A stretch of 48,893 nucleotides of DNA from Bacteroidales bacterium (GTDB lineage Bacteria > Bacteroidota > Bacteroidia > Bacteroidales > UBA7960), in the NCBI GenBank assembly GCA_007125585.1, contig SLCY01000006.1, positions 1-48,893 on the forward strand, read 5' to 3'. The notes beneath the pieces are model-generated. The model did not search any database, was not told where the DNA came from, and saw only the letters and a list, made by a program, of their open reading frames with translations. The stretch's first letter is position 1, and every line of letters starts with the position of its first letter. A program made the position numbers and the translations under genes. Below, piece by piece: positions 1 through 7,250 of this stretch.

Positions 1-677
1 CCGAGCCTTGCCTTCCTGTTCAATGATTTAATGCCGGGAAAGGCACCCTGGAAATCTTCCCAGATCTCCTTCTCAATCTTGTCCTTGTCGTCGGCTGAAA
101 AATTGTTGATATCCACCTCCGGGAAATAGACACGTCCACGCTCCTGCACATCAGAACGCATGTCGCGCAAAAAGTTCACCTTTTGAAAGGCTTCACCAAG
201 TTTACGTGCAGCCGGCAGCAGTTCCCTGTATTCATTGTCCTGGTCGGAATAAAAAACACGCAGGCACATCAATCCCACCACTTCGGCTGAACCATAGATG
301 TATTTTCTGTATTCTTCCAATGAAAACTCCTTTTTATACAGGTCCATCTCCATGCTGTACAAAAATGCATCGATCAGATCCTTGTCGATCTGATAGGTGT
401 TGACCACCCATTGGAAGCCATGCAGGATTGGGTTTGTGCTCATCCTGTTTTCTATGGCAGCATAGGTTTCCTTCTTGAAATGATTGAGCAGGGTCACCTT
501 GTCATGGTCATGAAAGGTATCCACGATCTCATCGGCAAAGCGCACAAAGCCGTAGATGGCATAAATCGCGGGACGGTACTTCTTGTCCAGGGTCCGCACC
601 CCCATAGAAAAGGAGGTGCTGTAATTTTTTGTGGTTATCTCACCACATTTCAATGCATTACGTGTGTATAGGTCCAT
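1..677 (-). CDS. crtB: Phytoene synthase, 3' end cut off by window edge
   Basis: Condenses two geranylgeranyl diphosphates into phytoene, the first committed carotenoid step. About 225 residues are visible. The first Asp-rich motif reads FADEIVD, after the conserved STSFSMG start region, and the second Asp-rich region reads NFLRDMRSD followed by GRVYFP. These are the two diphosphate/Mg-binding motifs of the squalene/phytoene synthase family. The chosen start (ATG at 677, protein beginning MDLYTRNALKC) overlaps the end of crtI by 20 bases; there is no in-frame ATG between it and the conserved region. The overlap indicates a crtI-crtB operon with translational coupling. The C-terminal quarter lies beyond base 1. 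Identification is firm; only the native length is unknown. Confidence 0.93.
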   Translation of the reverse strand, partial: MDLYTRNALKCGEITTKNYSTSFSMGVRTLDKKYRPAIYAIYGFVRFADEIVDTFHDHDKVTLLNHFKKETYAAIENRMSTNPILHGFQWVVNTYQIDKDLIDAFLYSMEMDLYKKEFSLEEYRKYIYGSAEVVGLMCLRVFYSDQDNEYRELLPAARKLGEAFQKVNFLRDMRSDVQERGRVYFPEVDINNFSADDKDKIEKEIWEDFQGAFPGIKSLNRKARL

Positions 678-2145
678 AGGCTCTGGTAATTCGTTCGGTA
701 ACAAGTTTTGAGCTGATCACGGCCATGGGCAGGCCTGTCCCCGGCACCGTGGAGGCACCGACATAAAAGACATTGCCGAATTCCTCGTCATAATTTTTTG
801 GCCGGAAGCCCCCGATCTGATCCAGGTCATGTCCAAGGCCAAGGCCACTGCCTTTATAAAGGTTGAATGAATCGCGCCATTCAACGGGTGTCATCAAGGT
901 CCTGGACACGATATGTTTTTTCAGGTCGACACCAATGCGTCCCGACAAATCTTTCAGGATATTGTCTGCCACCTGCTCCCGATCCGACCAGTCGGGCTTA
1001 AACCGCATGTCGGGCACGGGACAAAGGACAAACACGCTCTCACATCCCTCAGGCGCACTTTCCGGATCTGATTTCGACACCACGTTTACATAATAGTAGG
1101 GCTGATCCAGTTTGATGGCATTCTTGAATATCTTGCCTGAATACTCCTTGAAGTTTTCTCCCAGAAAATAATTATGCAAAGGGACATCCGGCAACCTGGT
1201 GTCCAGTCCGAGGTACATCGTAAATGGCGCCAGGGTCCACTTTAGCTTATCCATTTTTTGTTCAGAGAATTTTTTTCGTCCGAAGATCTTGTGCCGGAAC
1301 CAGGCTGCATCGGCATTCACAACGAAGATGTCACTTTCCCAAGCCTTGCCATTCTGATCGATCAATGCAGAAAGCTTTCCGTTTTCCTGCCGGTAATCGA
1401 CAATCTCAGTATTGAAATGCATCACCACGCCTGCTTTGTCAAGCTCTTTGCGCAGGCCATCCACGATCTTGTACATGCCGCCAACCACATTATGATAGCC
1501 GTCATGCACCAGTTCGGTATAGGATAAGATGGTATAGATGGCCGGGGTGTCGAATGGCGTGGCGCCAAGGAAGAAGGCCACCAGGGAGAAGATCTCTTTC
1601 ACCTCGCGCGACTCGAAGTGGCGCTCCATCTCGGTCCACACCGAACGGAACAACTTTGGAGAGTGCTTCACGGGCACCCGGAGCAATGTGATAAGGTACT
1701 GAAAAAGGGAGTCATAATTCCTCTTGAGCACCAAATATTCCGTGTCGTGGAAGAATTTGGCCGCCCCCGCCAGAAACCGGTCCATCTTTGCACGGAAGTC
1801 CGGCTCAACAGCCTCAAACTCTTTGGCCAGGCGGTCAAGGTCCCGGTAGATCATGTATCGCTTTTCAGACCCTCTGAAGTTAACGGCATACAAGACATCC
1901 AGGTCACGAAAAGTAAAAGGCAGCGCGCCAAGACCCACATCCTTCCTGAATTCCTCGAACTCATAGGTCATACTGAAAAAAGTAGGCCCCATGTCAAAGG
2001 TGAATCCATCTTTCTTTATCTGGTTGAGCCGTCCGCCGGGCTGGTGGAACTTTTCCACCATCTGCACCTGATATCCGCGACTTGAAAGACGCAGCGCAGT
2101 GGTCATGGCCCCCAGGCCAGTACCAACGATTGTTACTTTTTGCAT
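658..2145 (-). CDS. crtI: Phytoene desaturase (CrtI family)
   Basis: FAD-dependent desaturase expected to convert phytoene to lycopene or neurosporene. The N-terminus has the Rossmann dinucleotide motif GTGLGAM (residues 8-14) and then an acidic residue in MVEKF and a GGR turn. The C-terminus carries YVGASTVPGTGLPM, the bacterial CrtI signature for FAD binding. Length of 495 residues is normal. It is the first gene of the leftward crtI-crtB pair, and divergent from a second desaturase of the same superfamily at 2322. The PGTGLP form of the C-terminal motif separates it from that gene (PGGGIP), which supports a phytoene-type desaturase here and a CrtD-type there. Substrate and number of desaturation steps cannot be read from sequence alone. 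Confidence 0.93.
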   Translation of the reverse strand: MQKVTIVGTGLGAMTTALRLSSRGYQVQMVEKFHQPGGRLNQIKKDGFTFDMGPTFFSMTYEFEEFRKDVGLGALPFTFRDLDVLYAVNFRGSEKRYMIYRDLDRLAKEFEAVEPDFRAKMDRFLAGAAKFFHDTEYLVLKRNYDSLFQYLITLLRVPVKHSPKLFRSVWTEMERHFESREVKEIFSLVAFFLGATPFDTPAIYTILSYTELVHDGYHNVVGGMYKIVDGLRKELDKAGVVMHFNTEIVDYRQENGKLSALIDQNGKAWESDIFVVNADAAWFRHKIFGRKKFSEQKMDKLKWTLAPFTMYLGLDTRLPDVPLHNYFLGENFKEYSGKIFKNAIKLDQPYYYVNVVSKSDPESAPEGCESVFVLCPVPDMRFKPDWSDREQVADNILKDLSGRIGVDLKKHIVSRTLMTPVEWRDSFNLYKGSGLGLGHDLDQIGGFRPKNYDEEFGNVFYVGASTVPGTGLPMAVISSKLVTERITRAYGPIHT

Positions 2146-2240
2146 GCTTAATTTTTGAAATGTGAATATAATGAATATATTGCAGATTGAACTTATTGAC
2201 TGTTTTTTCGGTTGTGTTTTTGCCGGTCACCGTCCGTTGT

Positions 2241-2272
2241 CTTTTGGCCTGAAATGGCAAAAGCGCGCCAAA
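2241..2272. repeat. Nested inverted repeats between the divergent carotenoid genes
   Basis: In the 176-base divergent region between crtI and the CrtD-type gene, CTTTTG (2241-2246) is mirrored by CAAAAG (2258-2263), and TTTGGC (2243-2248) is mirrored by GCCAAA (2267-2272). Such overlapping dyads between divergent operons can be operators. No regulator gene is nearby and no good TAnnTTTG box was found on either strand, so a regulatory role is only a suggestion. Confidence 0.3.
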
Positions 2273-2321
2273 TGATTTCTTTTACAGACTTTTCATTCTT
2301 CACCATTTTCAACGGTTGTAT

Positions 2322-3791
2322 ATGAAACAAAAAAGTGCGGTCATTGGTTCAGGGATAGCAGGTATTGCTTCTGCCATCCGTTTGGCAGCCAAAGGCTATT
2401 CGGTGAGCGTTTTTGAGCAGGGGCCCAGGGCCGGCGGTAAAATTTCGGAGCGACACCTTAACGGTTTCCGCTTCGATACGGGCCCTTCGCTGTTTACACT
2501 TCCCGAAATGGTGGCGGCGCTTTTTTCTCTCGCCGGCAAGGATCCTGACAAATATTTTTCTTACAAACCGCTGGATGCAAGCTGCAAATATCTTTGGGAA
2601 GACGGCACGGTCATCAATGCATGGCAAAACACCGGCGACTTTGCCGCCGAGGTTGAGCGGCAAACAGGGGTGCCAGCCCTGCAGGTCATGCGCTTCCTGG
2701 ATAAAAGCCGCAAGCTCTATGAAATAACAAACGAGGTGTTCCTCTTCAACACTTTGCATAAGATGCGCAACTTCACGTTGCCTGCTTACAGAAAATCCCT
2801 GTTGCACCTACATGAACTGGATCTCTTCACCACCATGCACAAAAAAAACAGCAGATGGTTCAGCGATCCGAAAATAGTGCAATTGTTTGACCGCTATGCC
2901 ACCTACAACGGCTCCAACCCTTACAAAACACCGGCAACACTGAATATCATCCCCCATCTTGAACACAATACCGGAGCGTTTTTTCCTGTGAAAGGCATGT
3001 ACCACATCGTGGAATCGTTAACTGAACTGGCCGAGGAGATGGGTGTTAAGTTCTTTTTCAACTCCCCCGTGCATAAGATCATTGTTGAAGGAAAGAAAGC
3101 AAAAGGCCTGCATGTTGATGGCAGGATGCTTCCATTCGATCTGATTGTCAGCGATGTGGACATTGTAACCCTTTACAAAAACCTGCTCCCCGGTCTTCCT
3201 TTTCCCAAAAAGCAGCTGTCGCTCGAACGTTCAACCTCCGCCCTGATCTTTTACTGGGGGATCGACCATGTTTTCCCGGAGCTATCCCTTCACAACATCC
3301 TGTTCTCAAAAGAGTATAAAAAAGAGTTCCATCATTTGTTCACCGGCAAAAACATCCACGATGACCCTACCGTATATATCTTTATCAGCGCCAAGGAGGT
3401 TCCTTCCGATGCGCCGGAAGGCGCGGAAAACTGGTATGTGATGATCAACGTGCCGGAAAATGCCGGGCAGGACTGGGACCATTTGATCCGGAAAGCACGC
3501 AGGGATATCATCGCAAAGATAAAGCGGGTACTGAAAGTGGATATCGAAAAATACATTGTAGCAGAATCCTTTGCCGACCCCCGCTCCATCGAAGCCGATA
3601 CCGGGTCTTACAACGGCTCGTTATATGGCTTGAGCTCAAACAATATGCTTGCTGCATTTTACCGTCATCCAAATTTTAAAAAATCGATAAAAAACCTTTA
3701 CTTTACAGGCGGAAGTGTGCATCCTGGAGGCGGCATCCCTTTGTGTCTTGCATCAGCCAGGATCATTGACCGGGAGATCCCCGGAGTGTGA
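2322..3791 (+). CDS. crtD: CrtD-type carotenoid 3,4-desaturase
   Basis: Second CrtI-superfamily flavoenzyme of the cluster, 489 residues. FAD motif GSGIAG is at residues 9-14 with the ribose-binding acid E32, followed by GPRAGGK. The C-terminal motif TGGSVHPGGGIPL is the form typical of CrtD-like 1-hydroxycarotenoid 3,4-desaturases, as opposed to CrtI proper. Known family role: introduces the 3',4' double bond into a 1'-hydroxylated acyclic end. It is the first gene of a rightward operon followed by a CruF-type hydratase that would make that hydroxyl group, so the pairing makes sense. Start set at ATG 2322; a TTG codon six bases upstream in frame is possible but less likely. A second CrtI-like or ketolase-like activity cannot be fully excluded. 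Confidence 0.85.
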   Translation: MKQKSAVIGSGIAGIASAIRLAAKGYSVSVFEQGPRAGGKISERHLNGFRFDTGPSLFTLPEMVAALFSLAGKDPDKYFSYKPLDASCKYLWEDGTVINAWQNTGDFAAEVERQTGVPALQVMRFLDKSRKLYEITNEVFLFNTLHKMRNFTLPAYRKSLLHLHELDLFTTMHKKNSRWFSDPKIVQLFDRYATYNGSNPYKTPATLNIIPHLEHNTGAFFPVKGMYHIVESLTELAEEMGVKFFFNSPVHKIIVEGKKAKGLHVDGRMLPFDLIVSDVDIVTLYKNLLPGLPFPKKQLSLERSTSALIFYWGIDHVFPELSLHNILFSKEYKKEFHHLFTGKNIHDDPTVYIFISAKEVPSDAPEGAENWYVMINVPENAGQDWDHLIRKARRDIIAKIKRVLKVDIEKYIVAESFADPRSIEADTGSYNGSLYGLSSNNMLAAFYRHPNFKKSIKNLYFTGGSVHPGGGIPLCLASARIIDREIPGV

Positions 3792-3903
3792 AAGGCCCTG
3801 ACACAAAACCGTTATCTCAAAACCGGTAAAACAGAACACGACGAAGAAAACAGAGAAAAACCGGGTTTTTTCATCACCGGGAAACAATCAAACGAACACA
3901 ATC

Positions 3904-4557
3904 ATGAGTGCATTGAAAAAAAGAAAAACAGCGAGGCTTGCCGGTTATTTTTTTGTGATCTACTACCTGGTGGGTCTGATTGGATTGAGCATGCCTTCCA
4001 CACGGGAAACATTCATGGGGCTGATGCCATTGTCCATCCTGCTGAGCGTAGCCATCCTCCTTTTTTTCCATGGCAAATGGCGTTCGGCCGATGCCATTGT
4101 ACTGGTGTTCATTGCCATCATCGGTTACCTTGTCGAGGTCCTGGGTGTACTTACCGGTCATGTTTTTGGCAGCTACTGGTATGGCGATGCTTTAGGCCTG
4201 CAGGCTTTCGGCACCCCGCTGATCATCGGACTGAACTGGATGATGCTCATTTACTGCGTATATACGATCATGGAAGGCACCCGGCTGTTCTGGCCGCTGA
4301 AGGCACTGACCGCAGCCATTCTCATGGTGGCTTATGACCTTGTGATGGAACCGGTGGCCATGCGCCTCGATATGTGGGACTGGCAAGGTGGCATCGTGCC
4401 CCTGCAGAATTACCAGGCATGGTTTATCATTTCCCTGGTATTCCTGAGTTCCATGCACCTGGCAAAGATCAGGACAAACAACCGCGTGGCAGCCTGGCTT
4501 TTTGGTGTCCAGTTTGTATTTTTTCTTGCACTAAATCTGACCCTCAGGATATTATGA
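3904..4557 (+). CDS. cruF: CruF-type carotenoid 1',2'-hydratase (DUF422 membrane protein)
   Basis: Integral membrane protein of 217 residues with about six to seven hydrophobic helices. It matches the carotenoid biosynthesis protein family of CruF and bisanhydrobacterioruberin hydratase: a YLVEVLGVLTGHVFGSYWYG block near residues 80-100, then GTPLIIGLNW, then YDLVMEPVAM with conserved acid residues, and finally an NYQAWF segment. Family role: adds water across the terminal double bond of acyclic carotenoid ends, yielding a 1'-hydroxyl group. It sits 112 bases after the CrtD-type desaturase and overlaps the next acyltransferase gene by four bases (ATGA), so the genes are probably co-transcribed. 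The exact substrate is inferred from context. Confidence 0.83.
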   Translation: MSALKKRKTARLAGYFFVIYYLVGLIGLSMPSTRETFMGLMPLSILLSVAILLFFHGKWRSADAIVLVFIAIIGYLVEVLGVLTGHVFGSYWYGDALGLQAFGTPLIIGLNWMMLIYCVYTIMEGTRLFWPLKALTAAILMVAYDLVMEPVAMRLDMWDWQGGIVPLQNYQAWFIISLVFLSSMHLAKIRTNNRVAAWLFGVQFVFFLALNLTLRIL

Positions 4558-5249
4558 TCAGAGCAAAACACAGGACAGTGTATGCACTTTTCTTTGACAA
4601 ACTTTTCGGCCTTTTGTTCCGCATATGTTTTCGCAAGATGGAGATCAGGGGAGATATTGCGATGGGTGAGGGACCGGTGCTGCTCCTGGCGAACCATTTT
4701 AGCTGGTGGGACGGGTTCATTGCCCGCAGGGTGAACATCAAGTTGTTCAAACGGAAGTTTCATGTGATGATGCTGGAGGAAGAACTGGTGAAGCGGCCCT
4801 TTCTGAGGAAACTCGGAGCTTTCTCCATCAGGCGGAACAGCCGGACCGCATTGCAGTCGTTGGACTATGCCGCAAATATTCTTAAAGACCCCGGAAACAT
4901 GCTATTGCTCTTCCCGCAAGGCAGGTTTCAGTCTTCGCACCAGCATCCCCTGACTTTTGAGAAAGGCTGGATACATATCCTTGAGCGGGCACCGAATAAT
5001 TGCAGGCTTGTCTTTATGGTCAACCTGTTTGATTATTTCGAACACCGGCAACCAACACTCAGCATTTACCTGAAAAGTGTCTTGCCGGAATTCACTTCTT
5101 CGCAATCAGCCGGCCGGGATCCGGATACAAAACCGCAAGGGGCGCCTGCCGCCAGGGCGGACGCGATCGAATCGGCATACAATGAGTTCCTGAAAGAAGC
5201 CATTGACAAGCAGGATCAGCAAGCATTTCGCCATCATGGCAAAGAATGA
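4554..5249 (+). CDS. PlsC-like acyltransferase, probable carotenoid-glycoside acyltransferase
   Basis: Lysophospholipid-acyltransferase fold protein of 231 residues. The catalytic HX4D motif is NHFSWWDG with H48 and D53, and the third family motif appears as FPQGRFQ near residue 121 instead of the usual FPEG. Start is the ATG at 4554 overlapping the stop of the hydratase gene. Its position between a carotenoid hydratase and a CruC-like glycosyltransferase suggests it esterifies the sugar of a carotenoid glycoside, as CruD does in green sulfur bacteria. This is inference from context: sequence alone shows only an acyltransferase. No N-terminal membrane helix longer than one short hydrophobic stretch is seen, so it is likely membrane-associated on the cytoplasmic side. 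Confidence 0.75.
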   Translation: MIRAKHRTVYALFFDKLFGLLFRICFRKMEIRGDIAMGEGPVLLLANHFSWWDGFIARRVNIKLFKRKFHVMMLEEELVKRPFLRKLGAFSIRRNSRTALQSLDYAANILKDPGNMLLLFPQGRFQSSHQHPLTFEKGWIHILERAPNNCRLVFMVNLFDYFEHRQPTLSIYLKSVLPEFTSSQSAGRDPDTKPQGAPAARADAIESAYNEFLKEAIDKQDQQAFRHHGKE

Positions 5250-5288
5250 CCTGTTTCTTTTTTGTTTTTTTAAAACCGCACCAGATCC

Positions 5289-6383
5289 ATGGTTTTTCTT
5301 GCTGTTGCAATAGTTGCCTTCACCTTGCTCCGCCTGACGATAGCTGCGAGCAACCTGCTCATGCAACAGTGGTTGAAGACAGGTCACCCGGAGGCAAACG
5401 CCAAAATATCGGTGTTGATCCCGGCACGCAACGAAGAACAAAACATTGAAGCGTTGCTGGGAAGCATCATCGCACAGGATTATAACCATTGGGAGGCCAT
5501 CATTTACGATGACCTTTCGGATGACCGGACCGCTGAGATCGTCCGCAACTATGTCCGTAAAGACCCCCGCATCAGGCTTATTCACGGCAAGGAGCTACCG
5601 GGGGGGTGGCTTGGCAAGAACCACGCATGCCATCAGCTTGCGCATCATGCTAAAGGAGACTGCCTTCTCTTCGTTGATGCCGATGTGCTCATGCACAAAA
5701 CACTGCTCGGCGATTCCCTGGCTCACTTTCAGAGGCACCGGCTGGCATTGCTTTCAATATTTCCGCGGCAGATCATGCGTTCCATCGGTGAAAGGCTCAG
5801 CGTGCCCCTCATGAACTGGATACTGGTCAGCCTGCTGCCCCTGATACTCACAAGAACCTCCTCAAGCCCGGCACTTGCTGCAGCCAACGGACAATTCATG
5901 TTGTTTGATGCAAAAACCTATAAACAAAATCTTTTTCACCAGCGTTTTAAGGATATGGCCGCAGAAGACATTGCCATTGCCCGGCAAATGAAAAGAAACG
6001 GCCTTCGCATCCAAACCGTTCTGGGCAGGGGACAAGTTCAGTGCCGAATGTATCGCTCATTGAATGAAGCAGTACAGGGGTTTGCCAAAAATGTCATCGC
6101 CTTTTTTGGCTCCAATCCTTTACTTGCCCTTGTTTATGCGCTTGTTACCACCTTTGGTGTGGTGCCTGTATGGTTATCCATGGGGCCAGGGTGGGCGGCA
6201 ATCTATCTTTCGGCCACCCTGGTGATCAGAATGCTGGTTGCCATTGCCAGCAAGCAAAGCATTGTTGATAATACTCTCACCGCCCCATTGCAACAATTTG
6301 TGTTTATCTCGGTTGTTTTAAGGGCCATCTATAACAAATCCAAAAAGAAAAACACATGGAAAGGCCGTTTTATAGACATTTGA
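5289..6383 (+). CDS. cruC: Family 2 glycosyltransferase, CruC/CrtQ-like carotenoid glycosyltransferase
   Basis: GT2-fold protein of 364 residues. An N-terminal membrane helix is followed by the nucleotide-sugar domain: SVLIPARNEEQNIEALL, YDDLSDDRT, and the metal-binding VDADV (D130, D132). Further on come the ED of MAAEDIAIARQMK, a QCRMYRS segment near residue 250 resembling Q-x-x-R-W, and two or three C-terminal membrane helices. This layout matches CruC of Chlorobi and staphylococcal CrtQ, which attach glucose to carotenoid hydroxyl or carboxyl groups. Here the hydroxyl made by the CruF-type enzyme is the obvious acceptor. The gene overlaps the following TPR gene by 28 bases. Donor sugar is unknown. 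Confidence 0.78.
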   Translation: MVFLAVAIVAFTLLRLTIAASNLLMQQWLKTGHPEANAKISVLIPARNEEQNIEALLGSIIAQDYNHWEAIIYDDLSDDRTAEIVRNYVRKDPRIRLIHGKELPGGWLGKNHACHQLAHHAKGDCLLFVDADVLMHKTLLGDSLAHFQRHRLALLSIFPRQIMRSIGERLSVPLMNWILVSLLPLILTRTSSSPALAAANGQFMLFDAKTYKQNLFHQRFKDMAAEDIAIARQMKRNGLRIQTVLGRGQVQCRMYRSLNEAVQGFAKNVIAFFGSNPLLALVYALVTTFGVVPVWLSMGPGWAAIYLSATLVIRMLVAIASKQSIVDNTLTAPLQQFVFISVVLRAIYNKSKKKNTWKGRFIDI

Positions 6384-7132
6384 GCATGCTGGTCCCGGCT
6401 CTCGCTTTCTGCCTGCAAGCCTTGTATGCCGCTCCCCATCCAGGGCTGACAGATGGCAACAGGGCCTTCCAGGATCTCATTTACCAGGCATATGTAGAAG
6501 ACAGAATACCGCTTTGGGAGAGCACCCTGAGAACCATGCAGTTTGAATACTCGCAAAACCCGGAAGGAGCGTTGCTTTATGATATCCTTCTTGCACAATA
6601 CGGGCTTATCGGCTATTACCTTGGAAACGGCAGGAAAAAGGAAGGTGAAGCCTTGCTGGAAAGGGCTGAAGATTACGTACAGCTGCTGGAAGACATCGAG
6701 GGTTACGAGGCGAGCGCCAAATTGTTCCGGGCCTCATTCAAGGCGTATCATATTACCCTCCGCCCCTGGCGCAGCATTCAGCTGGGCATTCGCAGCGAGC
6801 GGCTGATCAATGAAGCGATGGCGTTGGATGAAGAGTATCCAAGGGGATACCTCGAAAAGGGGAACATGCTGTTTTTTGCTCCCTCCATTTTCGGAGGTTC
6901 CAAGAAAAAATCGATAGAATATTATGCCAAGGCAGTGACGTTATTTGAAAAGGACCTGAAGAACAACCACCGCTGGCTCTATCTGAGCACCCTGGTTTCC
7001 CTTGCCAATGGCTATAAAGAAACAGGAGACCTGGCATCTGCCATTGACGCCCTTGAAAAGGCCCTTGAATATGAACCCGGATTCCAATGGGTGAAAAATG
7101 AACTTCTGCCTGAATTCAAATCAGCACAATAA
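6356..7132 (+). CDS. Secreted TPR protein of the carotenoid operon
   Basis: 258 residues. The N-terminus has a short basic region and a hydrophobic core (about residues 10-24) ending in LYAAP, a likely Sec signal peptide, so the protein should be periplasmic. The mature part is helical. One clear TPR motif lies near the end (YLSTLVSLANGYKETGDLAS and the ALEKALEYEPG helix), with degenerate repeats before it, including YPRGYLEKGNMLFF. No catalytic motif was seen. It overlaps the glycosyltransferase gene, so it is very likely translated with it. Role unknown; a helper in transport or insertion of the glycosylated pigment is a guess from context. A later ATG at 6386 is possible but would shorten the signal peptide. 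Confidence 0.7.
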   Translation: MERPFYRHLSMLVPALAFCLQALYAAPHPGLTDGNRAFQDLIYQAYVEDRIPLWESTLRTMQFEYSQNPEGALLYDILLAQYGLIGYYLGNGRKKEGEALLERAEDYVQLLEDIEGYEASAKLFRASFKAYHITLRPWRSIQLGIRSERLINEAMALDEEYPRGYLEKGNMLFFAPSIFGGSKKKSIEYYAKAVTLFEKDLKNNHRWLYLSTLVSLANGYKETGDLASAIDALEKALEYEPGFQWVKNELLPEFKSAQ

Positions 7133-7250
7133 ACAAACACGTTGTCATGATGAACCGATCCATGACCAGTCGGATACACAGGGGGATGAAAACCAAAAAA
7201 TATAACAGATTAAATAACAGCACATAACGCAAATATAAAAATTATAACAC

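Noticed and set aside
1618-2085. Long open frame (155 codons) opposite crtI
   Set aside because: It lies wholly inside the firmly identified crtI gene on the other strand and has no protein-like features.
658-3791. Whether the two CrtI-superfamily genes are a recent duplication
   Set aside because: Their N- and C-terminal motifs differ in the way CrtI and CrtD families differ (PGTGLP versus PGGGIP), so they are old, separate families, not a local duplicate.
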